A DNA stretch of 64,000 nt from Salipiger marinus (GCF_900100085.1 NZ_FNEJ01000024.1:1-64000), one strand, 5' to 3'; positions 8,192 to 17,706 are shown, counted from the first letter of the stretch. A program made the numbers and translations. The notes: generated by a model not told the origin, from the letters alone.

Positions 8192-8209
8192 AAGTCTGTG
8201 TTCTGACTT
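8192..8209. promoter_or_regulatory. Inverted repeat in the divergent intergenic region
   Basis: AAGTC and GACTT are spaced by 8 nt in the 125-nt region between the two divergent accessory operons. Half-sites spaced about one helical turn suit a response-regulator or dimeric activator site serving both directions. A TTGCGG at 8174-8179 with TGTGTT 17 nt downstream could be the plus-strand promoter. This is weak evidence, from position and symmetry only. Confidence 0.25.
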
Positions 8210-8272
8210 TGCCCCGGTGTCTGGCACCCTGTCGGCATGTCCGCCAACCGAGGGTGGACAAGGGAGGAAAGT

Positions 8273-9457
8273 GTGGAACGCATCCTGAGGATGCTGGCGG
8301 CGGGGCTTTTTGTCCTTTTGGCCGCTGGCGCGGCATCGGCCCTTGATATCCGCAGCGCGGTCATCCGGGTCGATTATCCGCAACTTGCGCCCATTTCCCG
8401 CTTCGATCTGAAGCCGGAGGATATGGGCTTTGCCGGCGCAATGCTGGCGGTGGAAGACAACGCCACCACCGGACAGTTTCTGGGGCATACCTTCGCGAAC
8501 GAGACGGTCGCCGTGCCCCCGGAAGAGGCGGAGGCGGCGCTGGACCGCCTTGCCGCCGAGGGCATCCGGATCTTCGTGATCCTTGCCAATGCCGAAGACA
8601 CCCTGCGCCTTGCCGATCGTGCCGGACCGGACGCGCTGGTGATCAATGCGGGCAGCCCCGCGGAATCGCTGCGGGAGGACCAGTGCCGGGCCAACCTGCT
8701 GCATGTGGCGCCCTCGCAGGCGATGCTGGCCGATGCCGTGGCGCAGTTTTCGGTCTGGAAGGGCTGGAAACGCTGGTTCCTTGTCCACGGGTCCAACCCG
8801 GCGGATCAGGACGTGGCCGAGGCCTATCGTCAGGCCGCACGCAAGTTCGGCCTGACCGTGGCGGAAGAGCGCGAGTTCGAGGATACCGGCGGATCGCGCC
8901 GGTCCGACAGCGGGCATGTGCTGGTGCAGCAGCGCCTGCCGGTGTTCATGCAGGAGGCAGAGGAGCATGACGTGGTGGTGGCCGCCGACGCGTCGGACGT
9001 GTTTGCGCCCTATCTGCCGTTCCATCTGTGGTCGCCGCGTCCCGTCATGGGCTCTGCGGGGCTGCGTCCGGTCAGCTTTCACGCCTCGCACGAGGCATGG
9101 GGCGCCACGCAGTTCCAGACCCGGTTCGAAAAGCTGACCGGGCGGTATGTGCGCGAAGAGGATTATCAGGCGTGGCTGGCCCTGCGCGTGGTGGGCGAGA
9201 CGGTGACCCGCGCCGCCTCTGACGACATTGCCACCCTGCGCGCCTATGCGCTGGGGGATGCGTTCGAACTGGCGGCCTTCAAGGGCCAGAAGGTGACCTT
9301 CCGCCCGTGGAACGGCCAGCTGCGCCAGCCGATCCTGCTGTTTGACGGGCGCATCACCGTCAGCGTCTCGCCGCAGGACGGGTTCCTGCACCAGACCTCG
9401 CCGCTGGACACGATGGGGCGTGACCAGCCCGAGACCGCCTGCACTGCCTTTGACTGA
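8273..9457 (+). CDS. ABC-type (branched-chain type) substrate-binding protein of PQQ-dependent alcohol dehydrogenase systems
   Basis: About 394 residues. The GTG at 8273 was chosen because GGGAGGA sits 5 nt upstream and the protein then starts with a good signal peptide (MLAAGLFVLLAAGAASA). The body is a type I periplasmic binding fold (Leu/Ile/Val-binding-like) of the subfamily linked to PQQ-dependent alcohol catabolism. These binding proteins normally accompany an ABC ATPase and permease, but neither is present here: the next genes are a propeller and a small secreted protein, and then the operon ends. It may serve a transporter encoded elsewhere or act as a sensor or chaperone. The ligand is unknown. 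Confidence 0.82.
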   Translation: MERILRMLAAGLFVLLAAGAASALDIRSAVIRVDYPQLAPISRFDLKPEDMGFAGAMLAVEDNATTGQFLGHTFANETVAVPPEEAEAALDRLAAEGIRIFVILANAEDTLRLADRAGPDALVINAGSPAESLREDQCRANLLHVAPSQAMLADAVAQFSVWKGWKRWFLVHGSNPADQDVAEAYRQAARKFGLTVAEEREFEDTGGSRRSDSGHVLVQQRLPVFMQEAEEHDVVVAADASDVFAPYLPFHLWSPRPVMGSAGLRPVSFHASHEAWGATQFQTRFEKLTGRYVREEDYQAWLALRVVGETVTRAASDDIATLRAYALGDAFELAAFKGQKVTFRPWNGQLRQPILLFDGRITVSVSPQDGFLHQTSPLDTMGRDQPETACTAFD

Positions 9458-9479
9458 TCTTTTTGACCGGGAGAGAGAA

Positions 9480-10457
9480 ATGATCCGACTGCTGACCACC
9501 ACCGCCTGCGCGGTTCTGGCCCTGAGCGGCCCTGCATTCGCCAACAAGGTGTTCGTGTCCAACGAGAAGGGCAACACCATTTCGGTGATCGACACCGCCG
9601 ACTGGTCGGTGCTGACCGAATTCCACGGCGGCAACCGCCCGCGCGGCATCACCATCAGCCCCGATGGCAAGCTGCTGTATGTCTGCGCGTCTGACGATGA
9701 CCTTGTGCGGGTCTTCGACACCGAAACCTATGAGGAGCTTTATACGCTGCCCTCCGGGCCCGATCCGGAACTGTTCGTGCTGCATCCGTCGGGCAACCCG
9801 CTTTATATCGCCAACGAGGATGACAACCTTGTCACCGTGGTCGATACCGAAACCCACACGGTTCTGGCCGAGGTGCCGGTGGGGGTGGAACCCGAAGGCA
9901 TGGCGGTCAGCCCGCGCGCCGATTTTGTGGTCAACACGTCCGAGACCACGAACATGGCGCATTTCATTTCCACTGCGGATTACGACATCAAGCACAACGT
10001 GCTGGTGGACCAGCGCCCGCGCTATGCCACCTATACCAGCGACGGCACCCGGCTTTACGTCAGTTCCGAAATCGGCGGCACGGTCAGCGTGATCGACATC
10101 GCCGAGGATGGCACGCCGACGATGAACCAGAAACTGACCTTCGAGGTGCCGGGCGTGCTGCCGGAATGGCTGCAGCCGGTGGGGGTGAAGGTCACGCAGG
10201 ACGGCAGCCGCGTCTTCGTGGCGCTGGGGCCGGCCAACCGCGTGGCGGTGATCGACGGCGAAAGCCTTGAGGTGCTGGATTACATCATCGTGGGCCAGCG
10301 CGTCTGGCAGATGGCGTTCACGCCGGACGAGAAATACCTGATCACCACCAACGGCAATTCCAACGACGTGACCGTGATCGACGTGGCCGCCGAAAAGCCG
10401 CTGCAGTCGATTCAGGTGGGCCAGATGCCGTGGGGCGTGGCCGTCACGCCGAACTGA
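9480..10457 (+). CDS. Secreted YVTN beta-propeller, PQQ-dependent catabolism associated
   Basis: A 325-residue secreted propeller starting at an ATG preceded by GGGAGAGAG. The signal peptide ends near residue 21 (SGPAFA). Repeats such as VFVSNEKGNTISVIDTADW and YIANEDDNLVTVVDTETH show a seven-bladed YVTN propeller. It matches the family found next to the PQQ-linked ABC binding protein. It is distinct from the minus-strand propeller at 6174-7091, so the locus encodes two different ones. It lies 22 nt after the binding-protein gene, in the same operon. Its function is unknown; a scaffold or electron-transfer partner in the periplasm is a guess. Confidence 0.82.
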   Translation: MIRLLTTTACAVLALSGPAFANKVFVSNEKGNTISVIDTADWSVLTEFHGGNRPRGITISPDGKLLYVCASDDDLVRVFDTETYEELYTLPSGPDPELFVLHPSGNPLYIANEDDNLVTVVDTETHTVLAEVPVGVEPEGMAVSPRADFVVNTSETTNMAHFISTADYDIKHNVLVDQRPRYATYTSDGTRLYVSSEIGGTVSVIDIAEDGTPTMNQKLTFEVPGVLPEWLQPVGVKVTQDGSRVFVALGPANRVAVIDGESLEVLDYIIVGQRVWQMAFTPDEKYLITTNGNSNDVTVIDVAAEKPLQSIQVGQMPWGVAVTPN

Positions 10458-10471
10458 ACCGGGAACCATCC

Positions 10472-10514
10472 GCGCGGGATCAGCCGCCAGCCGAGGGCAG
10501 GTCACATCCCGCGC
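10472..10514 (+). repeat. Inverted repeat between propeller and small secreted gene
   Basis: Perfect 9-bp arms GCGCGGGAT and ATCCCGCGC are separated by 25 nt in the 86-nt gap. In RNA this would be an intercistronic hairpin that could reduce or stabilise downstream transcript. No T-run follows. Confidence 0.4.
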
Positions 10515-10543
10515 ATCAACTGTCCAAGGGAGGAAAGACAGAC

Positions 10544-10978
10544 ATGAAGACACTGACCACATGGGCGCTGGCCGCGACGCTGGCATTGGGGGGCGCCGCG
10601 CAGGCGCATGAGTTCGGCTTTGCGGGCATCCTGTCCAGCTCGAACAAGGGCGAGATGCCGGGCATCACGCTGAGCGTCGGCAAGCCGCTGGCCGAAGGGC
10701 CGATCACGCTGAAATCCGGCATGGTCTACGAGCTGGAGATCGAGGCGGACGGCACCGGCGAACTGGCGCTGGAGGGGCCCGGCTTCTTTCGCGCCATCTG
10801 GGTCAACGAGGTGGTGGTGAACGGGCTGGAAATCCGCCCCTTCGGCCTTGAAAGCCTCGAATTCGACGAGGCAGGCGTGATGGAGATCGAATTCGTGGCG
10901 ATCAAGCCCGGGCGGTTCTTCCTGCGCATCCCCGGATCGGACGGCGAAAGCCAGCGCGTCGACATCGCAATCGAATGA
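10544..10978 (+). CDS. Small secreted beta-rich protein of unknown function
   Basis: A 144-residue protein with a signal peptide to about residue 21 (GGAAQA) and a strong GGGAGGAAAG ribosome-binding site. The mature part is predicted to be mostly beta strand, with a cupredoxin-like or immunoglobulin-like feel (LKSGMVYELEIEADGTGEL, KPGRFFLRIPG). However, there is no Cys and no obvious His-Cys-Met copper set, so a blue-copper function is not supported. It ends the plus-strand operon of the XoxF-associated module and converges on the tetR gene. I do not recognise a named family with confidence. Confidence 0.65.
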   Translation: MKTLTTWALAATLALGGAAQAHEFGFAGILSSSNKGEMPGITLSVGKPLAEGPITLKSGMVYELEIEADGTGELALEGPGFFRAIWVNEVVVNGLEIRPFGLESLEFDEAGVMEIEFVAIKPGRFFLRIPGSDGESQRVDIAIE

Positions 10979-11001
10979 CCTGACACGCGGGACGCGGCGG
11001 C

Positions 11002-11682
11002 CTAGCGCGGCCGCGCCCCCGACAGGAACAGTGCAATGGCCCGGTCCCGCCGGGCCGCTTTTGTTTCGGCGCAATGCGGCAGGCTGGCGGGATCCAGCAG
11101 CTTTTCAAGGATGGATCCAAAGGCCATGTCCATCAGCATCTCCGCCGCCTCGTCGCACTGGTCAACGGGCAGGTCGAGTTCGCCCGTGGCCACGCCCGCG
11201 CGCAGCTCTGCGCTGATGAACCGGGCCAGCGCGCAATGCCCGGTGTCAAGGATGCCGCGCGCCAGCTGCGGGTAGGTCGGCGCCTCGGTGATCACCGCGC
11301 GCAGCAGTTCCAGCGGCGCATCGGTCAGGCAGTGATCCTCGCTGAAGGTCAGCAGCACGCGCAGCCGGTCCTCCAGCGGGCTGGTGCGGTGTTCTTCGCT
11401 CAGCGGCCGGAACAGGCTCTGGCCGATGCGGGCCAGACAGGCCCCCAGCAGCGCCTCCCGGCTGTCGAACATCTGGTAGATGGTGCGTTTCGACATCCCC
11501 GCCTTGCGGGCGATGGCGGCGACGCTCGCCTCCGCCAGCCCGTGCGAGGCCAGAAGTTCGGCGGCGGCGTTCAGCACGACGGCCTCGCGCGTTTCCTGAT
11601 CCATCTGCACCGGACGGCCACGGCGGCGCGTCTCTGACTTGGGATCGGCCAGCGGCTCGTTCGGGGGCGGGCAATCGGCCAT
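11002..11682 (-). CDS. TetR/AcrR-family transcriptional repressor
   Basis: A 226-residue regulator. The ATG at 11682 follows an AGAAGGAGA ribosome-binding site on the minus strand. The N-terminal helix-turn-helix is clear (ASVAAIARKAGMSKRTIYQM at about residues 50-70), followed by a variable ligand-binding domain. It is transcribed divergently from an RND efflux operon 137 nt away, the normal arrangement for a local repressor that releases DNA when it binds a pump substrate. The RGRP stretch before the HTH is a typical basic arm. The ligand is unknown. Confidence 0.9.
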   Translation of the reverse strand: MADCPPPNEPLADPKSETRRRGRPVQMDQETREAVVLNAAAELLASHGLAEASVAAIARKAGMSKRTIYQMFDSREALLGACLARIGQSLFRPLSEEHRTSPLEDRLRVLLTFSEDHCLTDAPLELLRAVITEAPTYPQLARGILDTGHCALARFISAELRAGVATGELDLPVDQCDEAAEMLMDMAFGSILEKLLDPASLPHCAETKAARRDRAIALFLSGARPR

Positions 11683-11738
11683 GTGTCTCCTTCTGTCCGT
11701 GCCGGACGGGAAATTTCGCACCTGCGGCACGACGGCGC

Positions 11739-11776
11739 TTTACAAAACTTCTAGGTTTCCTTATCGCGACTCTCAA
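11739..11776. promoter_or_regulatory. Face-to-face tetR and efflux-operon promoters with operator-like core
   Basis: Plus strand: TTTACA (11739-11744), 17-nt spacer, TATCGC (11762-11767), for the efflux genes. Minus strand: TTGAGA (11771-11776), 17-nt spacer, TAGAAG (11748-11753), for tetR. The two promoters overlap almost completely. The imperfect palindrome AAACTTCTAGGTTT (11745-11758) lies inside both spacers and is a likely operator, giving autoregulation and pump control by one protein. Confidence 0.5.
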
Positions 11777-11819
11777 TAGATATGCAAGATGCACATTCCT
11801 CTGTTTCCGGAGCCATTCC

Positions 11820-12974
11820 ATGCCGAACCGCCCCGTTCCGACCCTGCCGCGGCTGCTGGCCGTCCTGTGCTTCGCCTTTGCCGCACCGGCCTTTGCCCAG
11901 CAGGGAGGAGAGGCCCCGCCGCCCGCCGTCACCGTCGTGACGCTTGAAGCCTCCGATGTCACGCTGACCAGCACGCTGCCGGGCCGCGTCGCCGCCTCCG
12001 CCGTGGCGGAGGTGCGTCCGCAGGTGAACGGGATCGTGGTCGAACGGCTGTTCGAAGAGGGCAAACCGGTGCAGCAGGGCGATCCGCTTTACCGCATCGA
12101 TCCGGCCACTTACGAGGCGGCGAAAGCCGCCGCCGATGCCGCGCTGGCACAGGCGCAGGCGCAGCTGGCCTCTGCCGAACGCGAGGCCACCCGTCAGGAA
12201 GAGCTGCGTCAGCGCTCTGTCACTAGCCAGCAGACGCTGGACGATGCTCTGGCCACGCGCGATGTCGCCGCCGCCGCCGTGAAGGTGGCCGAGGCCAATG
12301 TGCTGGCGGCAGAGATCGATCTGGACCGCACCACCATCCGCGCGCCGCTGTCGGGTGTGGCCGGGCTAAGCCAGGCGACGCAGGGGGCGCTGGTCACCTC
12401 CGGTCAGGCGACGCCGCTGACCACCATCCGCGCCATCGAGACCGTGAATGTGGACGTGACGCAGTCGGCGGCGGAACTGCTGCGCTGGCGCCGGTCGGGG
12501 CAGGCCGTGGCCGCCGAGGAAGGCAGCATCGTGACGCTGCGTCTGGCCGATGGCGTGGCCTATGAACATACCGGCCGCCTTGCCGCTGCCGAACCGCATG
12601 TGAACGAACAGACCGGCGTGGTCGTGCTGCGGCTGGAATTCCCCAATCCCGATGAATTCCTGCTGCCCGGCATGTATGTGCAGGTGGAACTGCCGCAGGG
12701 CACCGTGCAGGATGCCGTGCTGGTGCCGCAGGAAGGCGTGATGCGCGACCGCCGTGGCCGCCCGCTGTCCATGGTCGTGACGGCGGAAAACACCGTGGAA
12801 TCGCGCGAACTGACCGTGCAGCGCGATCAGGGCAGCGACTGGGTGGTGACCGAAGGTCTGGCCGCAGGCGACCGCGTGATCGTGGCGGGTTTCCAGAAAG
12901 TGTCTGCCGGGATGACCGTCACGCCCGAAGAACGCGCGGCAGAGGCGGAAACCGCCACTGCCGCCACCGAATGA
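11820..12974 (+). CDS. RND efflux periplasmic adaptor (membrane fusion protein, AcrA/MexA type)
   Basis: A 384-residue HlyD-family adaptor that links an inner-membrane RND pump to an outer-membrane channel. The signal peptide ends at about residue 26 (APAFA) and the mature start has no lipobox Cys, so unlike E. coli AcrA it is probably not lipidated. A lipoyl half-motif (VRPQVNGIVVERLFEEG) is followed by an Ala/Gln-rich coiled-coil hairpin at about residues 90-165, then the second lipoyl half (TIRAPLSGVAG) and the beta-barrel domain. It starts the efflux operon, 23 nt before the pump gene. No outer-membrane factor gene follows, so a TolC-like protein must come from elsewhere. Confidence 0.93.
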   Translation: MPNRPVPTLPRLLAVLCFAFAAPAFAQQGGEAPPPAVTVVTLEASDVTLTSTLPGRVAASAVAEVRPQVNGIVVERLFEEGKPVQQGDPLYRIDPATYEAAKAAADAALAQAQAQLASAEREATRQEELRQRSVTSQQTLDDALATRDVAAAAVKVAEANVLAAEIDLDRTTIRAPLSGVAGLSQATQGALVTSGQATPLTTIRAIETVNVDVTQSAAELLRWRRSGQAVAAEEGSIVTLRLADGVAYEHTGRLAAAEPHVNEQTGVVVLRLEFPNPDEFLLPGMYVQVELPQGTVQDAVLVPQEGVMRDRRGRPLSMVVTAENTVESRELTVQRDQGSDWVVTEGLAAGDRVIVAGFQKVSAGMTVTPEERAAEAETATAATE

Positions 12975-12997
12975 TTTTACCCGCAAGGACTTGAACC

Positions 12998-15900
12998 ATG
13001 GCACGTTTCTTTATTGACCGCCCGGTCTTTGCCTGGGTGATCTCCATTCTGCTGATGGGGGTCGGGGTATTGTCCTTGCTGACCCTGCCGATCGCGCAAT
13101 ATCCGCAGATCGCGCCGCCTTCGGTGCGGGTCAGCGCCCAGTATCCCGGCGCCTCGGCGGAAACCGTGGCCAATACCGTCACCCAGATCATCGAACAGCA
13201 GATGACCGGGCTTGACGGGATGCGCTACATGTCCTCGTCCTCGACCTCGGCGGGGACGGCCTCCATCACGCTGACCTTCGAATCCGGCACCGATCCCGAC
13301 GTGGCGCAGGTGCAGGTGCAGAACAAGCTGTCACAGGCCACGGCGCTGCTGCCCGAAGCGGTGCAGCGGCAGGGCGTGACGGTGGAAAAGGCCTCCTCGT
13401 CCTTCATGATGGTGATCGCGCTGATCTCCGAAGACGGGCGGCTGGATCAGGCTGACCTGTCGGATTACCTGAACTCCAACCTTGTGGACGAATTCAGCCG
13501 CATCGAGGGCGTGGGCGGCGCGCAGGTGTTTGGCGCGCAATACGCCATGCGCATCTGGCTTGATCCGTCCAAGCTTGCCGCCTTCGAGATGACGCCCTCG
13601 GATGTGGTGAACGCGGTCTCGGCGCAGAACGCGCAGATCTCGGCGGGGGCCTTCGGCACGCTGCCCGCTCCGGCGGGACAGCAGCTCAATGCCACGATCA
13701 CCGCGCAGTCGCTGCTGACCACCCCGGAAGACTTTGAAAACATCGTGCTGCGGTCGGAAACCGATGGCGGTCTGGTGCTGCTGCAGGATGTGGCGCGGGT
13801 GGAAGTCGGGGCCGAAAACTACGCGACCATCGCGCGGTTCAACGGCAATCCCTCCTCCGGTCTGGCGCTGCAGCTGGCCTCTGGCGCCAACGCGCTGGAA
13901 ACGGCGGAGCGGGTGAAGGAACGTCTGGCGGAATATGCCGAATTCTTCCCCGAAGGCGTCAGCTACGTCATTCCCTATGACACCACGCCCTTCATCGAGA
14001 TCTCGATCCACGAGGTGCAGAAAACGCTGATCGAGGCCATCATTCTGGTGTTCTTCGTGATGCTGCTGTTCCTGCAGAACCTGCGGGCGACGATCATTCC
14101 CACGCTGGCGGTCCCGGTGGTCATCCTTGGCACCTTCGCCATTCTGGGCCTCGCCGGGTTCACCATCAACACGCTGACCATGCTTGCCATGGTTCTGGCC
14201 ATCGGCCTGCTGGTCGATGACGCCATCGTGGTGGTGGAAAACGTCGAACGCATCATGGAGGAAGAGGGCCTGTCCCCGCGCGAGGCCACGCGCAAATCCA
14301 TGGGCCAGATCACCGGCGCGCTGGTGGGCATCGCGCTGGTGCTGTCGGCGGTGTTCGTGCCGATGGCGTTCTTCGGCGGCTCCACCGGGGTCATCTACCG
14401 GCAGTTCTCCATCACCATCGTATCGGCCATGGGCCTGTCGGTGGTCGTGGCGCTGACCCTGACGCCAGCCCTGTGCGCGACGCTGCTGAAGCCCAAGCAC
14501 GGGCATCAGACCCGGCGCGGCCCGGTGGGCTGGTTCAACACCGGTTTTGACAAGCTGACCGGCGGCTATGCCGGGACCGTGGGCGCGGTCATCAAGCGCC
14601 CGCTGCGCATGATGGTGGTCTATCTGGCGCTTGGCTACGGCATGGTGTTCCTGTTCAACAACACCCCCTCGGGCTTTCTGCCGAACGAGGATCAGGGCAT
14701 CCTGATGACGCTGATTCAGGCGCCCACCGGCGCCACCGCCGAACGTACGCAGGAAGTCGTCGAACAGGTGGAGCAGCATTTCCTGCAGAACGAGGCCGCG
14801 AATGTGGAATCGGTGTTCGGCGTGGTCGGCTTCTCTTTCGCCGGGCAGGGGCAGAACATGGGTCTGGCCTTCGTGCGGATGAAAGACTGGGAAGAGCGCA
14901 CCAACCCCGATCAAAGCGTGCAGGCGGTGGCGGGCCGGGCCTTTGGCGCCTTCAGCCAGATCCGCGACGCCATGGTGTTCCCCATCGTGCCGCCCGCAGT
15001 GATCGAACTGGGCAACGTGTCCGGCTTCGACTTCTACCTGCAGGCGCAGGGGGGCCAGACGCATGAGCAGCTGCTGGACGCCCGCAACCAGCTTCTGGGC
15101 ATGGCGGCACAGAGCGAGCTGATCAGCTCTGCCCGGCCTTCGGGTCTGGAAGATGCCGCGCAGTTCAATCTGGACATCGACTGGCGCGCGGCGGGCGCGG
15201 TGGGGGTGACCCCCACCGATGTGGGCAATCTGCTGTCGGTCGCATGGGCCGGATCCTATGTGAACGATTTCAACGACAACGGGCGCATCAAGCGGGTCTA
15301 TGTGCAGGGCGAACCGGACAGCCGCGCCACGCCGTCGGATCTGCAGAAATGGCGGGTGCGCAATGCCACGGGCGATCTCGTGCCCTTCGCCAACTTCACG
15401 CAGGAAAGCTGGACCTACGGGCCGCAGGGTCTGAGCCGCTATAACGGCGTGCCGTCGATGCAGATTCAGGGCTCGCCCGCGGCGGGCGTGACGACCGGCG
15501 AGGCGATGGCCGAGATGGAGCGGCTGGTGGGCGAACTGCCGCCGGGCTATTCCATCGCATGGACCGGCCTCTCGCTGGAGGAACGCGATTCCGGCGGGCA
15601 GGCGCCGCTGCTTTATGCGCTGTCGCTGGCGGCGATCTTCCTGTGCCTTGCCGCGCTTTATGAAAGCTGGATCATCCCACTGTCGGTGATGCTGGCCATG
15701 CCGATCGGCGTGCTGGGCACCATGGGCGCGGCCTACTGGTTCGGCTTCGAAAACGGCGTGTTCTTCCAGGTGGGTCTGCTGACCGTGATCGGCCTGACCG
15801 GCAAGAACGCCATCCTCATCGTGGAATTTGCCCGCGAACGGTTCGAGGCGGGCGAGGATCTGCTGGTGGCGGTGAGAGAGGCGGCGCGGCAGCGCTTCCG

Positions 15901-16126
15901 CCCGATCATCATGACCTCGCTGGCTTTCTCGCTGGGGGTGGTGCCGCTGGTGCTCTCCGCAGGGGCGGGCGCCGGGGGCCGGACTGCCGTGGGCTCGGCG
16001 GTGCTGGGCGGGACCATCACCGGCACCGTGCTGGGCGTGGTCTTCGTGCCGCTGTTCTTCGTGGTGGTGCAGAAGCTCTTTGGCCGCAAGCGGCTGCGCG
16101 CGCAGGCTGCGGCAAAAGAGGCGTGA
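12998..16126 (+). CDS. RND multidrug efflux pump, AcrB/HAE1 family
   Basis: A 1042-residue inner-membrane proton/drug antiporter of normal family length. It begins with the family-typical [17 protein letters not shown], and the relay acidic pair is visible in [16 protein letters not shown] within TM4. TM10 has the matching [13 protein letters not shown] with Lys. Two large periplasmic loops follow TM1 and TM7. The C-terminus is basic and cytoplasmic. With the adaptor gene it should export hydrophobic antibiotics, detergents or solvents; the exact substrates cannot be read from sequence. It is controlled by the divergent TetR regulator. Confidence 0.95.
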   Translation: MARFFIDRPVFAWVISILLMGVGVLSLLTLPIAQYPQIAPPSVRVSAQYPGASAETVANTVTQIIEQQMTGLDGMRYMSSSSTSAGTASITLTFESGTDPDVAQVQVQNKLSQATALLPEAVQRQGVTVEKASSSFMMVIALISEDGRLDQADLSDYLNSNLVDEFSRIEGVGGAQVFGAQYAMRIWLDPSKLAAFEMTPSDVVNAVSAQNAQISAGAFGTLPAPAGQQLNATITAQSLLTTPEDFENIVLRSETDGGLVLLQDVARVEVGAENYATIARFNGNPSSGLALQLASGANALETAERVKERLAEYAEFFPEGVSYVIPYDTTPFIEISIHEVQKTLIEAIILVFFVMLLFLQNLRATIIPTLAVPVVILGTFAILGLAGFTINTLTMLAMVLAIGLLVDDAIVVVENVERIMEEEGLSPREATRKSMGQITGALVGIALVLSAVFVPMAFFGGSTGVIYRQFSITIVSAMGLSVVVALTLTPALCATLLKPKHGHQTRRGPVGWFNTGFDKLTGGYAGTVGAVIKRPLRMMVVYLALGYGMVFLFNNTPSGFLPNEDQGILMTLIQAPTGATAERTQEVVEQVEQHFLQNEAANVESVFGVVGFSFAGQGQNMGLAFVRMKDWEERTNPDQSVQAVAGRAFGAFSQIRDAMVFPIVPPAVIELGNVSGFDFYLQAQGGQTHEQLLDARNQLLGMAAQSELISSARPSGLEDAAQFNLDIDWRAAGAVGVTPTDVGNLLSVAWAGSYVNDFNDNGRIKRVYVQGEPDSRATPSDLQKWRVRNATGDLVPFANFTQESWTYGPQGLSRYNGVPSMQIQGSPAAGVTTGEAMAEMERLVGELPPGYSIAWTGLSLEERDSGGQAPLLYALSLAAIFLCLAALYESWIIPLSVMLAMPIGVLGTMGAAYWFGFENGVFFQVGLLTVIGLTGKNAILIVEFARERFEAGEDLLVAVREAARQRFRPIIMTSLAFSLGVVPLVLSAGAGAGGRTAVGSAVLGGTITGTVLGVVFVPLFFVVVQKLFGRKRLRAQAAAKEA

Positions 16127-16141
16127 TCGCTGCCGCGGGGG

Positions 16142-16221
16142 GTGACATTCCGCCTGCGGCACATATATAGTGATTTACGCATGTGAGGCGTGGAAAGGGG
16201 CTGCAGCGCGGCCCCTTTTCC
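16142..16221 (+). promoter_or_regulatory. Promoter and leader hairpin before the MBL hydrolase
   Basis: GTGACA (16142-16147) and TATATA (16164-16169), spaced 16 nt, resemble a sigma-70 promoter in an AT-rich patch that stands out from its surroundings. A leader hairpin follows: GGGGC (16197-16201) pairs with GCCCC (16211-16215), flanked by AAA and TTTT, which extend it with one bulge. The hairpin could instead be the terminator of the efflux operon. Confidence 0.42.
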
Positions 16222-16238
16222 ATGACAAGGAGGACAAG

Positions 16239-17111
16239 ATGACCGCCCATCCCGAGGTTAAGGCATTCTGGGACCAGCCGACCGGAAGCTGGCAATACGT
16301 CTTTCACGACCCCGTGACGCGCAAGGGGGCCATTGTCGACCCGGTGCTGGATTTCGACATCCTGTCCGGCGCCACCGGCACCGGCAACGCGCAGGCCATT
16401 CTGGACCATGTGCAGGAGGCGGGGCTGGAGATCACCCATATCCTCGACACGCATCCCCATGCCGACCATTTCTCTGCCGCGGTCTGGCTGTCGGAAAAGC
16501 TGGGGGCGCCGCGCGCCATCGGCGAAAAGGTGGTGGAGGTGCAGAAGCTCTGGCAGGAGATCTATCATCTGCCCGACCTACCGGTGGATGGCTCGCAATG
16601 GGACATCCTGCTGGCGGATGACGAGGTGTTTCATGTGGGCGAGATCCCGGTGCGGGTGCTGTTCTGCCCCGGCCATACGCTGGCCTCTGTCAGCTATGTG
16701 GCGGGGGACGCGGCCTTTGTGCATGACACGCTGATGATGCCCGACAGCGGCACCAGCCGGGCGGATTTTCCCGGCGGCAGTTCGGCGGCGCTGTATCGGA
16801 GCCTGCAGAGGATTTTGGCGCTGCCCGACCAGACGCGGCTTTATGTGGGGCATGACTATGCGCCCGAGGGGCGCGAGGCGGCCTGCATGGCGACGGTGGC
16901 CGAGCACAAGGCGCGGAACATCCATCTGAAGGATGCGCCTTCGGAGGCGGACTACCGGCGGGTGCGCGACGCGCGGGACGCCACGCTGCCACTGCCGAAG
17001 CTGATGCTGGCGGCGCTGCAGGTGAACATCCGCGGCGGGCGGCTGCCCGAGCCGGAGACGGATGGGCGCCGCTATCTGAAGATCCCGCTGGACCGGTTCA
17101 CGCCGCGCTGA
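16239..17111 (+). CDS. MBL-fold metallo-hydrolase, persulfide dioxygenase/Blh-like
   Basis: A 290-residue cytoplasmic metallo-beta-lactamase-fold protein; the ATG at 16239 has an AAGGAGGA ribosome-binding site. The metal motif HPHADH occupies residues 72-77, with further ligands in FCPGHTLASVSY, the HDTLMMPDSG Asp region and VGHDYAPEG. The set resembles ETHE1/Blh-type enzymes, which oxidise glutathione persulfide with one iron, more than glyoxalase II, although glyoxalase II remains possible. It has its own promoter and stands alone after the efflux operon. No sulfide:quinone reductase or BigR/SqrR regulator is adjacent. Confidence 0.82.
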   Translation: MTAHPEVKAFWDQPTGSWQYVFHDPVTRKGAIVDPVLDFDILSGATGTGNAQAILDHVQEAGLEITHILDTHPHADHFSAAVWLSEKLGAPRAIGEKVVEVQKLWQEIYHLPDLPVDGSQWDILLADDEVFHVGEIPVRVLFCPGHTLASVSYVAGDAAFVHDTLMMPDSGTSRADFPGGSSAALYRSLQRILALPDQTRLYVGHDYAPEGREAACMATVAEHKARNIHLKDAPSEADYRRVRDARDATLPLPKLMLAALQVNIRGGRLPEPETDGRRYLKIPLDRFTPR

Positions 17112-17214
17112 GCGCTGCGGGGGAGGGCGGCGGGCCGGGCCATCGAGGCCCGCCCCGCCGCGCAGGACGCGGCGCGCGTCCTGCGGCGCCCCGTCCCGGC
17201 GGTTGCGTGGGGGC

Positions 17215-17706
17215 TCAGGCGGGTTCGGAGCGCGGCAGCGCCTGAAACCGGCCTTCGTGATAGAGCAGCGGATCGGCGGGGCTGGACCAGTCGGTGACCG
17301 CCACCACCTCGCCGATGAAGATGGTATGGGTGCCGAAGCTGACGGTCTGGGCCGGGCGGCAGTCAAAGCTGACCTGTGCGCCGCGCAGGGCGGGGGCGCC
17401 GGTTTCCAGTTCGGTCCAGTCGCCAAGCTCGAAGCGGGTGTGCCGGTCGCGGGGCTGGGCGAAGCGTTCCGCCACCGCCTGCTGGCTGCGCGACAGCACG
17501 TTGATGCAGAAGGCGGGCGCGCCGCGCAGATGTTCGTGGATCGAGGCGGAGGCGTTGACGCAGATCAGCAGGCTGGGCGGTTCGGCGCTGAGCGAGGTCA
17601 CCGCCGTGGCGATCAGCCCGTGCCGTCCCTCTGCGGTGGCCACGGTCACCAGCGACACGCCCGCCGCAAGGCGGCGCATTCCGGATTTGAAGTCATTGGG
17701 GGTCAT
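17215..17706 (-). CDS. Flavin reductase domain protein, RutF/HpaC-like
   Basis: A 163-residue FMN-binding split-barrel oxidoreductase that supplies reduced flavin to a partner monooxygenase. Conserved stretches are MRRLAAGVSLVTVAT, GLIATAVTSLSAEPPSLLICVN and GTHTIFIGEVVAV, close to RutF and related small-component reductases. The gene is divergent from a small protein / amidase / RutE-like operon 369 nt away. RutF and RutE families belong to the same pyrimidine-degradation pathway, so a functional link is possible, but no flavin monooxygenase (RutA type) is in the window. Confidence 0.85.
   Translation of the reverse strand: MTPNDFKSGMRRLAAGVSLVTVATAEGRHGLIATAVTSLSAEPPSLLICVNASASIHEHLRGAPAFCINVLSRSQQAVAERFAQPRDRHTRFELGDWTELETGAPALRGAQVSFDCRPAQTVSFGTHTIFIGEVVAVTDWSSPADPLLYHEGRFQALPRSEPA

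Noticed and set aside
10544-10978. Blue-copper protein assignment for the small secreted protein
   Set aside because: No Cys and no suitable His/Met set in the mature sequence.
13331-16162. A 943-codon open frame antisense to the RND pump
   Set aside because: His/Arg/Gln-rich composition typical of a shadow frame; the RND pump on the other strand is complete and conserved.
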